From assembly GCF_003859945.1 (NCBI RefSeq), contig NZ_RQYM01000001.1, forward strand, positions 124,001 through 188,000: a DNA stretch of 64,000 nucleotides. Direction: 5' to 3'. The notes beneath the pieces were generated by a model, which did no database searches, had not been told where the DNA came from, and saw nothing but the letters and a program-made list of their open reading frames with translations. The DNA is from Leucobacter sp. OH1287 (GTDB taxonomy: Bacteria; Actinomycetota; Actinomycetes; Actinomycetales; Microbacteriaceae). Positions 54,816-64,000 of this stretch are shown piece after piece (the first letter of the stretch is position 1; every line of letters starts with the position of its first letter). The position numbers and the translations under genes are program-made.

Positions 54816-54821
54816 ATTCTA
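54816..54821 (-). promoter_or_regulatory. -10 box of the VKOR gene (leaderless layout)
   Basis: On the minus strand TAGAAT ends 6 bases before the GTG start codon. Confidence 0.5.
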
Positions 54822-55039
54822 CGCCGAAAAGATGTGTTTTAACATAAACGCTTCAGCTAAAGAGTGTAATAATAGTTTGAGTGAGTTGATCGAAGATCGA
54901 TGCAACTCTAAGAAAAGTTTGGGGCATAAACCCGGCAGAAAATACGGGGATTGTCCGGCCGAGTGGTTAAAAACTGCGACAGGCAAAGCAGAACGAGTTT
55001 ACGGTGAATAGCACCGAATAAAAGAGGAGTGCACCCCAA

Positions 55040-58012
55040 GTGGTGAAAAAACAGAAAGAAACAGACAGCGCAGCAGATGCTGCCGCAGAGGCTGAAACCG
55101 CGCAGGAAAACACAGAACTAAACAGCGCCGGTGAGGAGAACCGCGACGCAACCGGCACCGAATCTAACGGCGCCGACACTAACGGCGCCGAGCCAGAGGG
55201 CGCAGCGGATCCCGCTGCGGACGATGCTGCGGAGGCTGCGGCAGAGAAACCAGCCGTGAAGATTCCCGAGACCGACGCCTTTGGGCAGCCGATCCACCTC
55301 GAGTACGAATCGATGACACCGGCCGAGCGGTTCGCGGCAACCAAGCGGATCCTGTTCGTTGCGCCCGATGTGCCGCCCGTGCCACCGCGCGCCAGGCGCC
55401 AGCGCGATTACCGTGCGCAAGAGGATTTTTTTGAACTGCACGGGCTCGGGCACCTCAGCCCAAAATCGCGTGGACGCGGTCGTGAGCAGAGCCAGTATGA
55501 TGTGGCAGAGCCACGCCAGCAGCGCTTCAACGGCGAGTCAGACGAGCCAGAGGCGGAGCAGAAACGGTCACGCAAGCGTGAACGCGGCGACTACGGGAAG
55601 CGGGAGGAGCGCCAGCAGGTTACTGAACCACAGCGGGTGAAAGGATCCACCCGCCTGGAGGCGAAGCGCCAGCGGCGACGCGACAACCGTGAAACCGGCA
55701 GGCGTCGCACCGTTGTCACCGAGTCAGAGTTCTTGGCGCGCCGTGAGGCCGTCGACCGGAAAATGGTTGTCAGCACCAAGCCGGATCTCGTGCAGATCGG
55801 TGTGCTGGAGGACAACGTCCTCGTTGAACACTACGTCGCCAAATCCAGTGAGGCATCGCTGATCGGTAACGTTTACCTCGGTAAGGTGCAGAATGTGCTG
55901 CCGAGTATGGAGGCGGCGTTCGTTGATATCGGGCGCGGCCGCAACGCGGTGCTCTACAGCGGCGAGGTTGACTGGTCAGAGTACACCGGATCCAACTCAC
56001 AGCGTAAGATCGAAAACCTGCTGAGCCTTGGCGATTCGGTGCTTGTGCAGGTGACGAAGGATCCGGTCGGCCACAAGGGTGCGAGGTTGACAAGCCAGAT
56101 CTCGCTGCCGGGCAGGTTCCTCGTTTACGTTCCCGAGGGAGCGATGAACGGTATCTCACGGAAACTGCCAGACACCGAGCGTGCCCGCCTGAAAAAGATT
56201 TTGAAGGAGGTTGTGCCAGACAGCGCCGGCGTGATCGTTCGCACCGCCGCCGAGGGCGCAACAGAGGAGCAGCTGACCCGCGATGTGAAACACCTCACGA
56301 AACAGTGGGAGAGTATCCAGAAGAAGGCCGCGAAGGGCAGTAACAGCCCGCTGCTTTTGCACTCTGAGCCAGACATGCTGATCAAGATTGTGCGTGACGT
56401 CTTCAATGAGGACTTCCAGGAGCTTTTGATCTCCGGTTCTGAAACCTTCGAGCGGATCACGGGCTATCTCGACCAGGTTGCCCCCGATCTGATTGAGCGC
56501 CTCTCGCTCTACGAGGGCGAGCGTGAGATCTTCGATAAATACCGGATCACCGAGCAGATTCAGAAGGCGCTGGAGCGCAAAGTGTGGCTGCCGTCGGGCG
56601 GATCCCTGGTTATCGACCGCACCGAGGCAATGACGGTAATTGACGTTAACACCGGTAAGTTTGTTGGATCCGGTGGCAACCTTGAAGAGACCGTCACCAA
56701 GAATAACCTGGAGGCTGCCGAGGAGATTGTGAGGCAGCTGCGGCTGCGTGACTCCGGCGGTATTATCGTCATCGACTTTATTGACATGGTGCTTGAGTCA
56801 AACCGCGACCTTGTACACCGCAGGCTGATTGAGTGCCTGGGCAGGGACCGCACCAAGCACCAGGTTGCCGAGGTCACCTCGCTCGGTCTTGTGCAGATGA
56901 CCCGTAAGAAGCTCGGCATTGGGCTGCTTGAATCGTTCAGCGACAACTGCGACGCCTGCGCAGGCCGCGGCGTTGTGATTGAGACAGAGCTGCAGAGCGG
57001 TCAGGGCAAGAAGCGTAAAAACAACGCCAAAACCACCCAGGCTCACAAACTGGATGACGGTGCGAAAAACATGCTCGCCAAGGTTGCGGCGAAAACCATC
57101 ACCCTCGACGATGATGTGACGCTCGCAACCTCCGACAGCGGTGAAGCGGCTGCGGCGGATGCTGCAGGATCCACCAAGAAAAACGCCAAGCAGGGCGCAA
57201 AGGCTCAGACAGCAAAAGCCGCTAAGCAGGACGCTAAGGACACCAAGGACGCCGGTGACGCAGACGCGAAAACCGCGAAGAGCGCCGCTGGTGGATCCAC
57301 TCGCGCCGGTTCTCGTCGCGTCACGAAGCGTGTCACCACCGCCGCACCGGCACCTGCCGAGACGGCAGCGGAGACCGCGAGCGAGAGCGCAGCTGAGCCG
57401 GCTGCCGCAGCCGCTGATACCGCAGCCGTTGATGCCGCAGCCGTCGAACAGGCTGCTGTGAGCTCTGCTACGCCAGCGGGTGACGCCGATGAGAAACGGC
57501 AGAAGTCTGCCGCACTGGCGGCTGATTTAGCGGCAGTGATCGTTAACTCGGAGCTTGACCACCGGCTCTCTGCTGGTGCTGCGGAGTCAGTGAAACGCCA
57601 GGTAGACGAGAGTGTGCTGAGCGGTGTGATTGACAGCCTCGACCAGGTTGCTGCGGCGTCCGCCTCAGCACAGCGGGAGGCCGATATTGCGGTGCTCGGT
57701 TCTGGCTGGCAGCGCGGCATTGGCCGTGGTGAGCAGCAAAGCTACACCCCACGCAAACCGCGCCGTGTTGTGCGGGAGCAGGAGGACAAGCCGAAGAAGC
57801 CGGCGGACGGCGATCTGAAGCAGCTGCTTGAGGGCATTGAGAAGTCTGGTCGCGGTGTTGAGAAGGAGCGGGTTGGCGATATGCTCGGATCGATCCTCAG
57901 TGCCCTGCCTGATGCTCCGGCTCCGGGAGAGGGGCGAAAAAAATCACGCAAAGATGGTTCCTTCCTCGGTGATTTAAACGCCGCGCTCGACGAGGCAGCG
58001 GAGGAGCGTTAA
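55040..58012 (+). CDS. rne: Ribonuclease E/G
   Basis: A 990-residue endoribonuclease for rRNA maturation and mRNA decay. Residues 1-225 and about 665-990 are charged, low-complexity extensions, so the catalytic core sits in the middle, as in actinobacterial RNase E. The S1 domain is near 262-345 (GNVYLGKVQNVLPSMEAAFV). Catalytic Asp535 is in VIDVNTGKFVG and Asp579 in IIVIDFIDM. The zinc-link is CDAC at 637-640. The start is GTG 55040 with GAGGAG upstream (a second GTG follows directly). A leader of perhaps 170 bases precedes it. It stands before rplU-rpmA, the conserved order. Confidence 0.95.
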   Translation: MVKKQKETDSAADAAAEAETAQENTELNSAGEENRDATGTESNGADTNGAEPEGAADPAADDAAEAAAEKPAVKIPETDAFGQPIHLEYESMTPAERFAATKRILFVAPDVPPVPPRARRQRDYRAQEDFFELHGLGHLSPKSRGRGREQSQYDVAEPRQQRFNGESDEPEAEQKRSRKRERGDYGKREERQQVTEPQRVKGSTRLEAKRQRRRDNRETGRRRTVVTESEFLARREAVDRKMVVSTKPDLVQIGVLEDNVLVEHYVAKSSEASLIGNVYLGKVQNVLPSMEAAFVDIGRGRNAVLYSGEVDWSEYTGSNSQRKIENLLSLGDSVLVQVTKDPVGHKGARLTSQISLPGRFLVYVPEGAMNGISRKLPDTERARLKKILKEVVPDSAGVIVRTAAEGATEEQLTRDVKHLTKQWESIQKKAAKGSNSPLLLHSEPDMLIKIVRDVFNEDFQELLISGSETFERITGYLDQVAPDLIERLSLYEGEREIFDKYRITEQIQKALERKVWLPSGGSLVIDRTEAMTVIDVNTGKFVGSGGNLEETVTKNNLEAAEEIVRQLRLRDSGGIIVIDFIDMVLESNRDLVHRRLIECLGRDRTKHQVAEVTSLGLVQMTRKKLGIGLLESFSDNCDACAGRGVVIETELQSGQGKKRKNNAKTTQAHKLDDGAKNMLAKVAAKTITLDDDVTLATSDSGEAAAADAAGSTKKNAKQGAKAQTAKAAKQDAKDTKDAGDADAKTAKSAAGGSTRAGSRRVTKRVTTAAPAPAETAAETASESAAEPAAAAADTAAVDAAAVEQAAVSSATPAGDADEKRQKSAALAADLAAVIVNSELDHRLSAGAAESVKRQVDESVLSGVIDSLDQVAAASASAQREADIAVLGSGWQRGIGRGEQQSYTPRKPRRVVREQEDKPKKPADGDLKQLLEGIEKSGRGVEKERVGDMLGSILSALPDAPAPGEGRKKSRKDGSFLGDLNAALDEAAEER

Positions 58013-58201
58013 CCGCTTAACCAGCAGCCTGTTGGGTGACACGCTGAGGCGCTTATTTGACCAGTTGCCCTAAAACCGGTTAATATTAGTTCTTGGCTTC
58101 ATCTTTATAGGTGAATTTTGAGCTGCGCTTTAAGGCTGCGTGGCTTGTAGAAAGAAACCCTGCGGATTATTCCGCGAATCAACACTAAGAAAAGGTCACA
58201 A

Positions 58202-58510
58202 ATGGTTTACGCTATTGTGCGCGCGGGCGGCCGTCAGGAGAAGGTAGAGGTTGGCTCTACCATCATTGTTAACCGCATTGCAGGCGATGAAAAAGGCAAC
58301 GTTGAGCTTCCAGCTGTTCTGCTCGTGGATGGCGATAAGGTAACAACCGACGCTGACGCTCTCGCAAAGGTTACAGTAACCGCTGAGGTTGTTGAGGATC
58401 TGCGTGGTCCAAAGATCGTTATCCAGCGCTACAAGAACAAGACTGGCTACAAGGCTCGCCAGGGTCACCGCCAGGATCTGACTCGTCTCAAGATCACCAA
58501 CATCAAATAA
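58202..58510 (+). CDS. rplU: 50S ribosomal protein L21
   Basis: A 102-residue ribosomal protein. [29 protein letters not shown] and the C-terminal [15 protein letters not shown] are diagnostic. ATG with AAAAGG upstream. The 189-base spacer behind rne contains its leader, including a small GCGGA/TCCGC stem-loop just upstream, but no firm promoter. It is followed by rpmA after 39 bases. Confidence 0.97.
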   Translation: MVYAIVRAGGRQEKVEVGSTIIVNRIAGDEKGNVELPAVLLVDGDKVTTDADALAKVTVTAEVVEDLRGPKIVIQRYKNKTGYKARQGHRQDLTRLKITNIK

Positions 58511-58549
58511 ACTTAACTAAACAGTCTCTTCAATAAGGAGTGTAGAAGC

Positions 58550-58801
58550 ATGGCACATAAGAAAGGCGCGGCTTCGACCCGCAACGGTCGTGACTCAAAC
58601 CCACAGTACCTCGGTGTAAAGCGCTTCGGTGGCCAGCAGGTTAACGCTGGTGAGATCATCGTTCGCCAGCACGGAACCAAGTTCCACCCGGGCGCAAACG
58701 TTGGTCGCGGCGGCGACGACACCCTGTTCGCGCTTGCGGCAGGTGCGGTTGAGTTCGGCACCAAGGGTGGTCGCAAAGTAGTTAACGTAGTTGCTGCTTA
58801 A
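58550..58801 (+). CDS. rpmA: 50S ribosomal protein L27
   Basis: An 83-residue protein whose N-terminal tail reaches the peptidyl-transferase centre. It begins [20 protein letters not shown], without the cleaved N-terminal extension seen in Firmicutes, and has the typical [22 protein letters not shown] with AAGGAG upstream. A strong terminator follows, separating it from obg. Confidence 0.97.
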   Translation: MAHKKGAASTRNGRDSNPQYLGVKRFGGQQVNAGEIIVRQHGTKFHPGANVGRGGDDTLFALAAGAVEFGTKGGRKVVNVVAA

Positions 58802-58812
58802 CCAAACAACTT

Positions 58813-58846
58813 AAAAAAGGCGAGCTCTCAAAGGCTCGCCTTTTTG
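58813..58846 (+). terminator. Rho-independent terminator of rplU-rpmA
   Basis: AAAAAAGGCGAGC pairs with GCTCGCCTTTTT across TCTCAAAG. Confidence 0.92.
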
Positions 58847-58980
58847 TTTATCTCCGCTGTCTTTTCATCTCATTAAAGCAGGCTAGACGCCACAGCAAAC
58901 ACCCTCGGAAACGCAGCACAGACTTCAAAACACACAGCCGCGAAGCTAATCTACGCGGTAAACACAGTCGGGAGCGACAG

Positions 58981-60489
58981 ATGGTAGCATTCGTAGATCA
59001 GGTGCAGGTGCACTTCAAAGCCGGTAATGGCGGTAACGGCTGTGTCTCAGTGAAGCGTGAAAAGTTTAAGCCGCTCGCTGGCCCCGACGGCGGTAACGGT
59101 GGCAACGGCGGTGATATTATCCTCGTCGCCTCCGAGCAGGTAACAACCCTGCTTGATTTTCACCGCAGGCCACACCGATCCGCCAAGAACGGCGCATACG
59201 GTGCCGGTGATCACCGCAACGGGGCCCACGGCGAGTCGCTAACACTGGAGGTGCCGGTTGGCACGGTTGTGAAAGACGAGCACGAGACAGTGCTGGCGGA
59301 TCTGACAAACCCGGGCGATACCTTTGTTGCTGCCGCCGGTGGTCAGGGTGGCCTCGGTAACGCTGCGCTTGCAAACACGAAACGGAAAGCGCCAGGTTTT
59401 GCGCTGCTCGGCCTAGAGGGTGAGGTGCGGGATCTCAGCCTGGAGCTGAAAACCATCGCCGATGTTGCGCTCGTCGGCTACCCGTCAGCGGGTAAGTCAA
59501 GCCTGATCGCGGCGGTTAGCGCGGCAAAACCAAAGATTGCGGACTACCCGTTCACAACCCTGAAACCAAACCTGGGCGTTGTTGAGCAGGGGGAGCACCG
59601 TTTCACCGTTGCCGATGTTCCCGGCCTGATTGAGGGCGCGAGCGACGGTCGCGGTCTCGGCCTCGATTTTCTCCGCCACGTTGAGCGCTGCAAGGTGCTT
59701 TTGCACGTGCTCGACTGCGCAGCACCCGAGGTGACCCGTGATCCACAATCGGATCTCGATGTTATTTTGAAGGAGCTGGCCGCCTACCCGGTTGCCGCCG
59801 AGCAGGTTCCGCTTTTGGAGCGGCCGCAGCTGGTTGCGCTCAACAAGGTTGATGTGCCGGAGGCGCGAGAGCTCGCCGAGTTTGTGAAACAGGATCTGAC
59901 CGCCCGCGGCTACAGGGTTTTCTTGATCTCGACGGTTAGCCGTGAGGGGCTGCGGGAGCTCTGCTACGCGCTCGGCGAGATCGTTGCCGAGTCTCGCGCT
60001 GCTGAACTCGCTGCGGCCGCTGAGGCGCCGCGGATTGTGCTGAAACCGAAACCGGTTGGCCGGCAGGCTGGCTTTGAGGTGAAGGTTGAGGGCGGCAGCT
60101 ACGGCAACGTTTACCGGATTATCGGCGCGAAACCGGAGCGCTGGGTTGCGCAAACCGACTTCACCAACGATGAAGCGGTCGGCTATCTGGCGGATCGCCT
60201 CAACAAGCTGGGCGTTGAGGAGGCGCTCGTGAAAGCGGGCGCGGTTGCCGGATCCACCGTGGTAATCGGTGCGGGCGAGGGGATTGTGTTCGATTGGGAA
60301 CCAACCCTGACAAGCGCAGCCGAGGTGCAGGTTGGTGCGCGCGGCACCGACGCCAGATTTGAGGGTAATGAGCGGCGGACCAACAAACAGCGCCGTGAGG
60401 ACTACTACGATCTGATGGACGCCAAGGCGGAGGCTCGCGCCGAACTGGAGCGTGAGCGTGAAGCGGGACTGTGGAGTGACGAGGACTAG
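58981..60489 (+). CDS. obgE: GTPase Obg
   Basis: A 502-residue GTPase for late 50S assembly and stress signalling. The Gly-rich OBG fold ([31 protein letters not shown]) occupies residues 1-160. The G domain has [25 protein letters not shown] and [10 protein letters not shown]-terminal OCT domain ([20 protein letters not shown], then [17 protein letters not shown]), found in Gram-positives, is followed by an acidic tail. ATG with GGGAGCGAC upstream. rplU-rpmA-obg-proB is conserved. Confidence 0.97.
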   Translation: MVAFVDQVQVHFKAGNGGNGCVSVKREKFKPLAGPDGGNGGNGGDIILVASEQVTTLLDFHRRPHRSAKNGAYGAGDHRNGAHGESLTLEVPVGTVVKDEHETVLADLTNPGDTFVAAAGGQGGLGNAALANTKRKAPGFALLGLEGEVRDLSLELKTIADVALVGYPSAGKSSLIAAVSAAKPKIADYPFTTLKPNLGVVEQGEHRFTVADVPGLIEGASDGRGLGLDFLRHVERCKVLLHVLDCAAPEVTRDPQSDLDVILKELAAYPVAAEQVPLLERPQLVALNKVDVPEARELAEFVKQDLTARGYRVFLISTVSREGLRELCYALGEIVAESRAAELAAAAEAPRIVLKPKPVGRQAGFEVKVEGGSYGNVYRIIGAKPERWVAQTDFTNDEAVGYLADRLNKLGVEEALVKAGAVAGSTVVIGAGEGIVFDWEPTLTSAAEVQVGARGTDARFEGNERRTNKQRREDYYDLMDAKAEARAELEREREAGLWSDED

Positions 60490-60613
60490 CCTCGTCCGCA
60501 GCGGCTGACCGCACTGGCAGCAGCCTGCTCGCAGCTTGCCGCCCCCGCAGCTTGGCCCCCGCAACCGCTTGCCACGGCGGCTGACCGCCCCCGACACAAC
60601 AGAAAGCACCCAA

Positions 60614-61393
60614 ATGCCCAAAATCAATCCCCGGTTACGCACCGTTGTTAAGGTTGGTTCCTCATCTATCAGCGGCGAGAACGAGTCGCAGCTGCTGCCG
60701 CTTGTCACCGAACTGTCTCGGCTGCACGCAGCCGGCGGCGAGATTGTGCTGGTTTCCAGCGGCGCGATCTCAACCGGTGTGCCGGTTATGCGCCTGACTG
60801 AGCGCCCAACCGACCTGGCAACGCAGCAGGCCGCGGCGGCCGTCGGTCAGTACCTGCTGGTCAGCAAATACCAGAACGAGCTGACCAAACACGATATTGT
60901 TGGCGCGCAGGTGCTGCTTACCGCCGCAGACTTCGAGTCCGCCGACCACAAAGAGAACGCGAAACGCGCCCTGCACCGGCTGCTGGAGCTGCGGGCGCTG
61001 CCGATTGTGAACGAGAACGATACGGTCGCAACCCACGAGATCCGCTTCGGCGATAACGACAGGCTCGCCGCGCTGGTCGCGAGGCTTTTGCGGGCGGACC
61101 AGTTGATTCTGTTGAGCGATGTTGACGCGCTCTACACCGCGCCGCCGCAGGAGCCGGGGGCTAAGCGGATCCCGTTTGTGCCGTTCGGTGACGAGCTTAG
61201 CGACATTAAAATCGGTGAGGCGCAGAGCGGCTGGGGGACAGGCGGTGCGCTAACGAAGGTTGCTGCCGCGAGGCTTGCCGCTGCAGCGGGTGTGCGGGTT
61301 GTTTTGACCAACACACAGCTGTTCGGTTCACTGCTTGACGGTGAGGATGTTGGCACCTGGTTTGCGCCATCAGCTGAACCCGTGTCGATCTGA
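60614..61393 (+). CDS. proB: Glutamate 5-kinase
   Basis: A 259-residue amino-acid kinase that starts proline synthesis by phosphorylating glutamate. VVKVGSSSIS, IVLVSSGAISTGV, PIVNENDTVATHEIRFGDND and WGTGGALTKVAAARLA are the substrate and nucleotide sites. It ends after the kinase domain and lacks the C-terminal PUA domain found in E. coli and many Actinobacteria. I choose ATG 60614 since homology begins there; the upstream in-frame codons are in a GC-rich spacer of Pro/Arg type. The ribosome-binding site is weak (AGAAAG). Confidence 0.93.
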   Translation: MPKINPRLRTVVKVGSSSISGENESQLLPLVTELSRLHAAGGEIVLVSSGAISTGVPVMRLTERPTDLATQQAAAAVGQYLLVSKYQNELTKHDIVGAQVLLTAADFESADHKENAKRALHRLLELRALPIVNENDTVATHEIRFGDNDRLAALVARLLRADQLILLSDVDALYTAPPQEPGAKRIPFVPFGDELSDIKIGEAQSGWGTGGALTKVAAARLAAAAGVRVVLTNTQLFGSLLDGEDVGTWFAPSAEPVSI

Positions 61394-61438
61394 GCCTGTT
61401 TTGCTGGGCGGGCGCTGTGATCCACCCGCAACAACCAC

Positions 61439-61444
61439 TAGAAT
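61439..61444 (+). promoter_or_regulatory. -10 box of proA (leaderless layout)
   Basis: TAGAAT ends 6 bases before the ATG; no Shine-Dalgarno sequence is present. Confidence 0.5.
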
Positions 61445-61450
61445 AGGTTT

Positions 61451-62701
61451 ATGGCAGCATTAACCGTTGAAGAGGAACTTGTTTTAGCGAAACAGGCAGC
61501 AAAGCCGCTCGCGATTGCGTCGACGGCGCAAAAGAACCGGGTTTTGGCCGCGCTTGCTGACGAGATCGAGGGCAATATTTCCGCGATCACCAAGGCAAAC
61601 GGCATCGACGTTGCGCGTGGCCGCGAGAACGGCCTGAGCGACGGCCTGATCGACCGGCTAACCCTCACCGAGGAGCGTCTTTTGGGGCTTGCGGCCGCTG
61701 TGCGCGAGGTTATTGCGCTGGCGGATCCGGTGGGTCAGGTGCTTCGCGGCAGCACCCTGCCAAACGGGTTGAAGCTCGCCCAGGTGCGTGTGCCCTTCGG
61801 TGTGATCGGTGCAATCTACGAGGCGCGCCCGAACGTCACGGTTGATATTGCGGCCCTCGCGATTAAAAGCGGTAACGCCGTGGTGCTGCGCGGCGGCAGT
61901 GCGGCGGAGGCGAGCAACGCGGTGCTGGTTTCGCTTGTGCAGCGTGCGCTTGCGAGCGCTGGCCTGCCGACTGAGGCGGTGCAGACGATTGACATGCACG
62001 GGCGTGAGGGTGCGAAACAGTTGATGCGGGCTCGCGGTTTTGTTGACGTGCTGATTCCGCGCGGCAGCTCCGAGCTGATTCAGACGGTTATTGCCGAGTC
62101 GCAGGTGCCGGTGATTGAAACCGGTGCGGGTGTTGTGCACCTGTTTATTGACGCGGGGGCGGATCCGCAAATGGCCGTCGAGATCGCCGTCAACTCGAAG
62201 GCGCAGCGCCCGAGCGTGTGTAACGCGCTTGACACACTGCTTTTGCACGAAGCTGAGCTTGGCCAGCTTGCCGGGCTGGTTGCGGCGCTGAGGGCTGCGG
62301 GTGTGACGGTCTTCGGCTGCGAGCGGGTGGTGGCGGCGGATCCGTCGCTGCAGCAGGCGAGCGCTGAGACCTGGGCGACTGAGCACATGAGCCTTAACCT
62401 GGGCCTCAAGATCGTTGACTCGTTTGACGCTGCGCTTGCCCACATTGACGAGTTTTCTACCGGTCACACCGAGGCGATTGTGACTCAGGATGTGGCTCGG
62501 GCGGAGCGATTCTTAAACGAGGTGGATGCGGCCTCTGTGATCGTTAACGCAGCAACCCGTTTCACCGACGGCGGCGAGTTTGGTTTTGGCGCCGAGATCG
62601 GTATTTCCACCCAGAAACTGCACGCGAGAGGACCGATGGCGCTGCCGGAAATGACAAGCACTAAGTGGCTTGTGCGTGGTGCTGGGCAAACTAGAAGTTA
62701 A
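61451..62701 (+). CDS. proA: Gamma-glutamyl phosphate reductase
   Basis: A 416-residue NADPH enzyme, second step of proline synthesis, of the aldehyde-dehydrogenase superfamily. The catalytic Cys is in QRPSVCNALDTLL; VPFGVIGAIYEARPNVT and LIPRGSSELIQTVI are family signatures, and the end GEFGFGAEIGISTQKLHARG is typical. Length is normal. It has its own probable promoter although it follows proB by 57 bases. Confidence 0.96.
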   Translation: MAALTVEEELVLAKQAAKPLAIASTAQKNRVLAALADEIEGNISAITKANGIDVARGRENGLSDGLIDRLTLTEERLLGLAAAVREVIALADPVGQVLRGSTLPNGLKLAQVRVPFGVIGAIYEARPNVTVDIAALAIKSGNAVVLRGGSAAEASNAVLVSLVQRALASAGLPTEAVQTIDMHGREGAKQLMRARGFVDVLIPRGSSELIQTVIAESQVPVIETGAGVVHLFIDAGADPQMAVEIAVNSKAQRPSVCNALDTLLLHEAELGQLAGLVAALRAAGVTVFGCERVVAADPSLQQASAETWATEHMSLNLGLKIVDSFDAALAHIDEFSTGHTEAIVTQDVARAERFLNEVDAASVIVNAATRFTDGGEFGFGAEIGISTQKLHARGPMALPEMTSTKWLVRGAGQTRS

Positions 62702-62720
62702 ATCGCGGTAGAATAGGCTA

Positions 62721-62751
62721 TTGACGTCTTAAAACATACAGAAATTAGGTT
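62721..62751 (+). promoter_or_regulatory. Possible promoter of the small membrane protein and nadD
   Basis: TTGACG (62721-62726) and TAGGTT (62746-62751) are 19 bases apart, 9 bases before the ATG. No Shine-Dalgarno sequence lies between. Moderate to weak. Confidence 0.35.
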
Positions 62752-62760
62752 GTATCTAAA

Positions 62761-62976
62761 ATGAATGCAGTTGGACAGTTTCTTGCCGATGGTGAGCACT
62801 CACACGTAGTTAACGAGCTGCCGATTCCCGCTGAGGTTATCGGTCTGATCTTCTTCGTTGGCTTTGTCGCATTTGCGATTGTGACCTTCAGTTTCCGTGA
62901 TGTTGCTAGCCGACACAGCGAAAAAGCAGAGAAGTACCGTAAGCAGTTTAACGGTCACGCTCCACACCACCGTTAG
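62761..62976 (+). CDS. Conserved small membrane protein between proA and nadD
   Basis: A 71-residue protein with one membrane helix (about residues 25-43, VIGLIFFVGFVAFAIVTF) and a basic, His-rich C-terminus ending HAPHHR. NELPIPAEVIGLIFF and a following SFRDVASRH resemble the small proteins found at this place in Microbacteriaceae. Function unknown. nadD begins 7 bases after the stop. Confidence 0.8.
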   Translation: MNAVGQFLADGEHSHVVNELPIPAEVIGLIFFVGFVAFAIVTFSFRDVASRHSEKAEKYRKQFNGHAPHHR

Positions 62977-62983
62977 GGTGTAG

Positions 62984-63586
62984 TTGACTTTCCGTAAACC
63001 TCGTATTGGCGTGATGGGTGGGACGTTCGATCCCATCCATCACGGCCACCTTGTCGCAGCCAGTGAGGTTGCGCAGAGCTTCGAGCTCGACGAGGTTGTT
63101 TTTGTGCCGACCGGCAAACCGTGGCACAAGAGTCAGGTCTCTGACAGCGAACATCGCTACCTGATGACGGTTATCGCGACCGCGTCAAATCCGCGCTTCA
63201 CCGTGAGCCGCGTTGATATTGACCGTTCCGGCCCGACATACACGATTGATACGCTGCGAGATCTCAGCAAGCAGTACCCCGATGCGGAGCTTTTTTTTAT
63301 TTCGGGGGCGGACGCGATTGCGCAGATATTCAGTTGGAAAGACGTTGACAAGATCTGGGATCTGGCACATTTCATTGCAGTGTCAAGGCCCGGTCATGAG
63401 CTTAGTCTCAGCGGTTTGTCAGGAGACAATGTAAGTTTATTAGAAGTTCCTGCGATGGCGATTTCGTCAACAGACTGCAGGGAGCGGGTGAGCCGTGGAT
63501 ATCCGGTTTGGTATCTGGTGCCCGACGGTGTAGTGCAGTATATTGCAAAGCACTCTTTGTATTTGAATGAGAAGGCAGAGGAATGA
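62984..63586 (+). CDS. nadD: Nicotinate-nucleotide adenylyltransferase
   Basis: A 200-residue enzyme making deamido-NAD. [18 protein letters not shown] is the nucleotidyltransferase HxGH site (HHGH), followed by [10 protein letters not shown] and the C-terminal [13 protein letters not shown] (family SSTxxR). TTG start at 62984, with AGGGTG upstream. The stop overlaps the ATG of the next gene (ATGA). proA-small protein-nadD is a conserved actinobacterial order. Confidence 0.94.
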   Translation: MTFRKPRIGVMGGTFDPIHHGHLVAASEVAQSFELDEVVFVPTGKPWHKSQVSDSEHRYLMTVIATASNPRFTVSRVDIDRSGPTYTIDTLRDLSKQYPDAELFFISGADAIAQIFSWKDVDKIWDLAHFIAVSRPGHELSLSGLSGDNVSLLEVPAMAISSTDCRERVSRGYPVWYLVPDGVVQYIAKHSLYLNEKAEE

Positions 63587-64000
63587 CAGAGCATAACAGC
63601 GATCGCCCACTGACGCGGCGAGAGATGCGAGAACTCAGGATGCGCCAGGAGGCAGAGGCGCAGGCCGCTGCAGAGAAGAACGCGGTTGTGGGCGGATCCG
63701 AGGAGGTCTACGCTGAGGCTGTTGCCACTGGTGTGCTTAACGCTGCCGAGGTTAAAACAGAGATGCGCCGGGAGCAGGTGCTCGCAGAGCTGTCTGCAAA
63801 CCTGGTCACCCCGACCACCAGCGAGGACGGCACCCCGTTAACCCGTCGTGAGATTAGGCAGCTGCGAAACGCAGAGCTTGAGCGCCTGCTCGCAGAGTAT
63901 GAGGCAGAGCACGGCCCGATTGAGGAGCCGGAGCCAGCCCCCGCGCCAGAGCCCGAGCCTGAACCAGAACCTGAGCCTGAACCAAAGCCAGAGCCCGAGC
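63583..64000 (+). CDS. Glu/Pro-rich protein with repeated [10 protein letters not shown] motif (partial at window end)
   Basis: The frame is open from ATG 63583 to the end of the window (139 residues seen). It overlaps nadD by 4 bases (ATGA) and has GAGGA upstream, so it is coupled. The sequence is highly charged: [18 protein letters not shown] near the start and [17 protein letters not shown] about 85 residues later are two copies of the same motif, then a run of Pro-Glu dipeptides ([18 protein letters not shown]). In Microbacteriaceae such proteins at this site usually gain a membrane helix further on and stand before the ribosomal silencing factor and LytR genes. No function can be given. 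Confidence 0.75.
   Translation, partial: MTEHNSDRPLTRREMRELRMRQEAEAQAAAEKNAVVGGSEEVYAEAVATGVLNAAEVKTEMRREQVLAELSANLVTPTTSEDGTPLTRREIRQLRNAELERLLAEYEAEHGPIEEPEPAPAPEPEPEPEPEPEPKPEPE

Noticed and set aside
54955-54990. tRNA-like stretch GGCCGAGTGGTTAA before rne
   Set aside because: It resembles the D-arm of a class II tRNA, but the D stem does not close and no anticodon or T arm follows. At best a remnant or chance match.
63289-63299. Run of eight T inside nadD as a phase-variable tract
   Set aside because: Short, and in an essential gene with an intact frame; no sign of switching.

Overview
The window reads as one contiguous, gene-dense stretch of a high-GC Gram-positive (actinobacterial) chromosome, with no insertion sequence, prophage, rRNA operon or CRISPR array. 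The gene orders holA-rpsT-lepA-hemW-dnaJ-rsmE, phoH-ybeY-CBS-era, ruvAB-yajC-secDF-rel, HGxxPAAW-trpCBA-lgt-pyk, tRNA-Leu-pdtaR-thioesterase-polA, rpsA-coaE and rne-rplU-rpmA-obg-proBA-nadD are those of Actinobacteria. The small protein between proA and nadD, the ANTAR regulator and mycothiol genes point to Micrococcales, probably Microbacteriaceae (inference). Several genes usual at these loci are missing here (hrcA, ruvC, apt, trpE), and a sortase-anchored surface protein is present, which suggests a somewhat reduced, possibly host-associated member.

Layout. 1-11 kb: holA end, rpsT, lepA, a DUF1990 gene, hemW, dnaJ, rsmE, then a two-component system (histidine kinase and LuxR-type regulator) followed by a two-gene MacB/FtsX-like ABC exporter. 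11-17.4 kb: HIT protein, phoH, ybeY, CBS membrane protein, era, and leuA behind a compact leucine leader-peptide attenuator. 17.4-25 kb: ruvAB, yajC, secDF, bifunctional rel. 25-32.3 kb, minus strand: an apparent MshB-MshA fusion for mycothiol synthesis translationally coupled to an AbiEi-like gene, and glpD-glpF-glpK with a divergent SorC-type regulator. 32.4-45.1 kb: tRNA-Arg, def, orn, tRNA-His, trpCBA, lgt, pyk, tRNA-Leu, pdtaR, a hotdog thioesterase, polA. 45.2-48.5 kb: a TetR regulator with its MMPL-type transporter. 48.6-51.7 kb: a 1031-residue LPQSG-anchored surface protein under a Fur/Zur-type operator. 51.9-64 kb: rpsA, coaE, a VKOR-family protein, rne/rng, rplU, rpmA, obg, proB, proA, a small membrane protein, nadD and the start of a Glu/Pro-rich protein.

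The most interesting points are (1) the MshB-MshA fusion, which joins two non-consecutive steps of mycothiol synthesis in one polypeptide; (2) the surface protein whose start codon, -10 box and Fur/Zur-type palindrome are stacked within about 25 bp; (3) a large excess of the palindrome GGATCC (about 100 copies by hand count) in all reading frames; (4) a short leaderless leucine leader peptide that runs straight into the terminator's 5' arm; (5) a recurrent promoter layout, TANNNT placed 6-8 bases before the start codon, implying many leaderless transcripts; and (6) three GGCTGT hexamers at exact 11-bp spacing between the response regulator and the exporter it probably controls.

No gene-free stretch exceeds 300 bases. 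The longest spacers are 51722-51974 (terminator plus rpsA promoter), 34902-35150 (trp promoter, otherwise nothing recognised), 54810-55039 (long leader of rne, nothing else firm), 58013-58201 (rplU leader) and 41551-41736 (terminator and GC-rich direct repeats).
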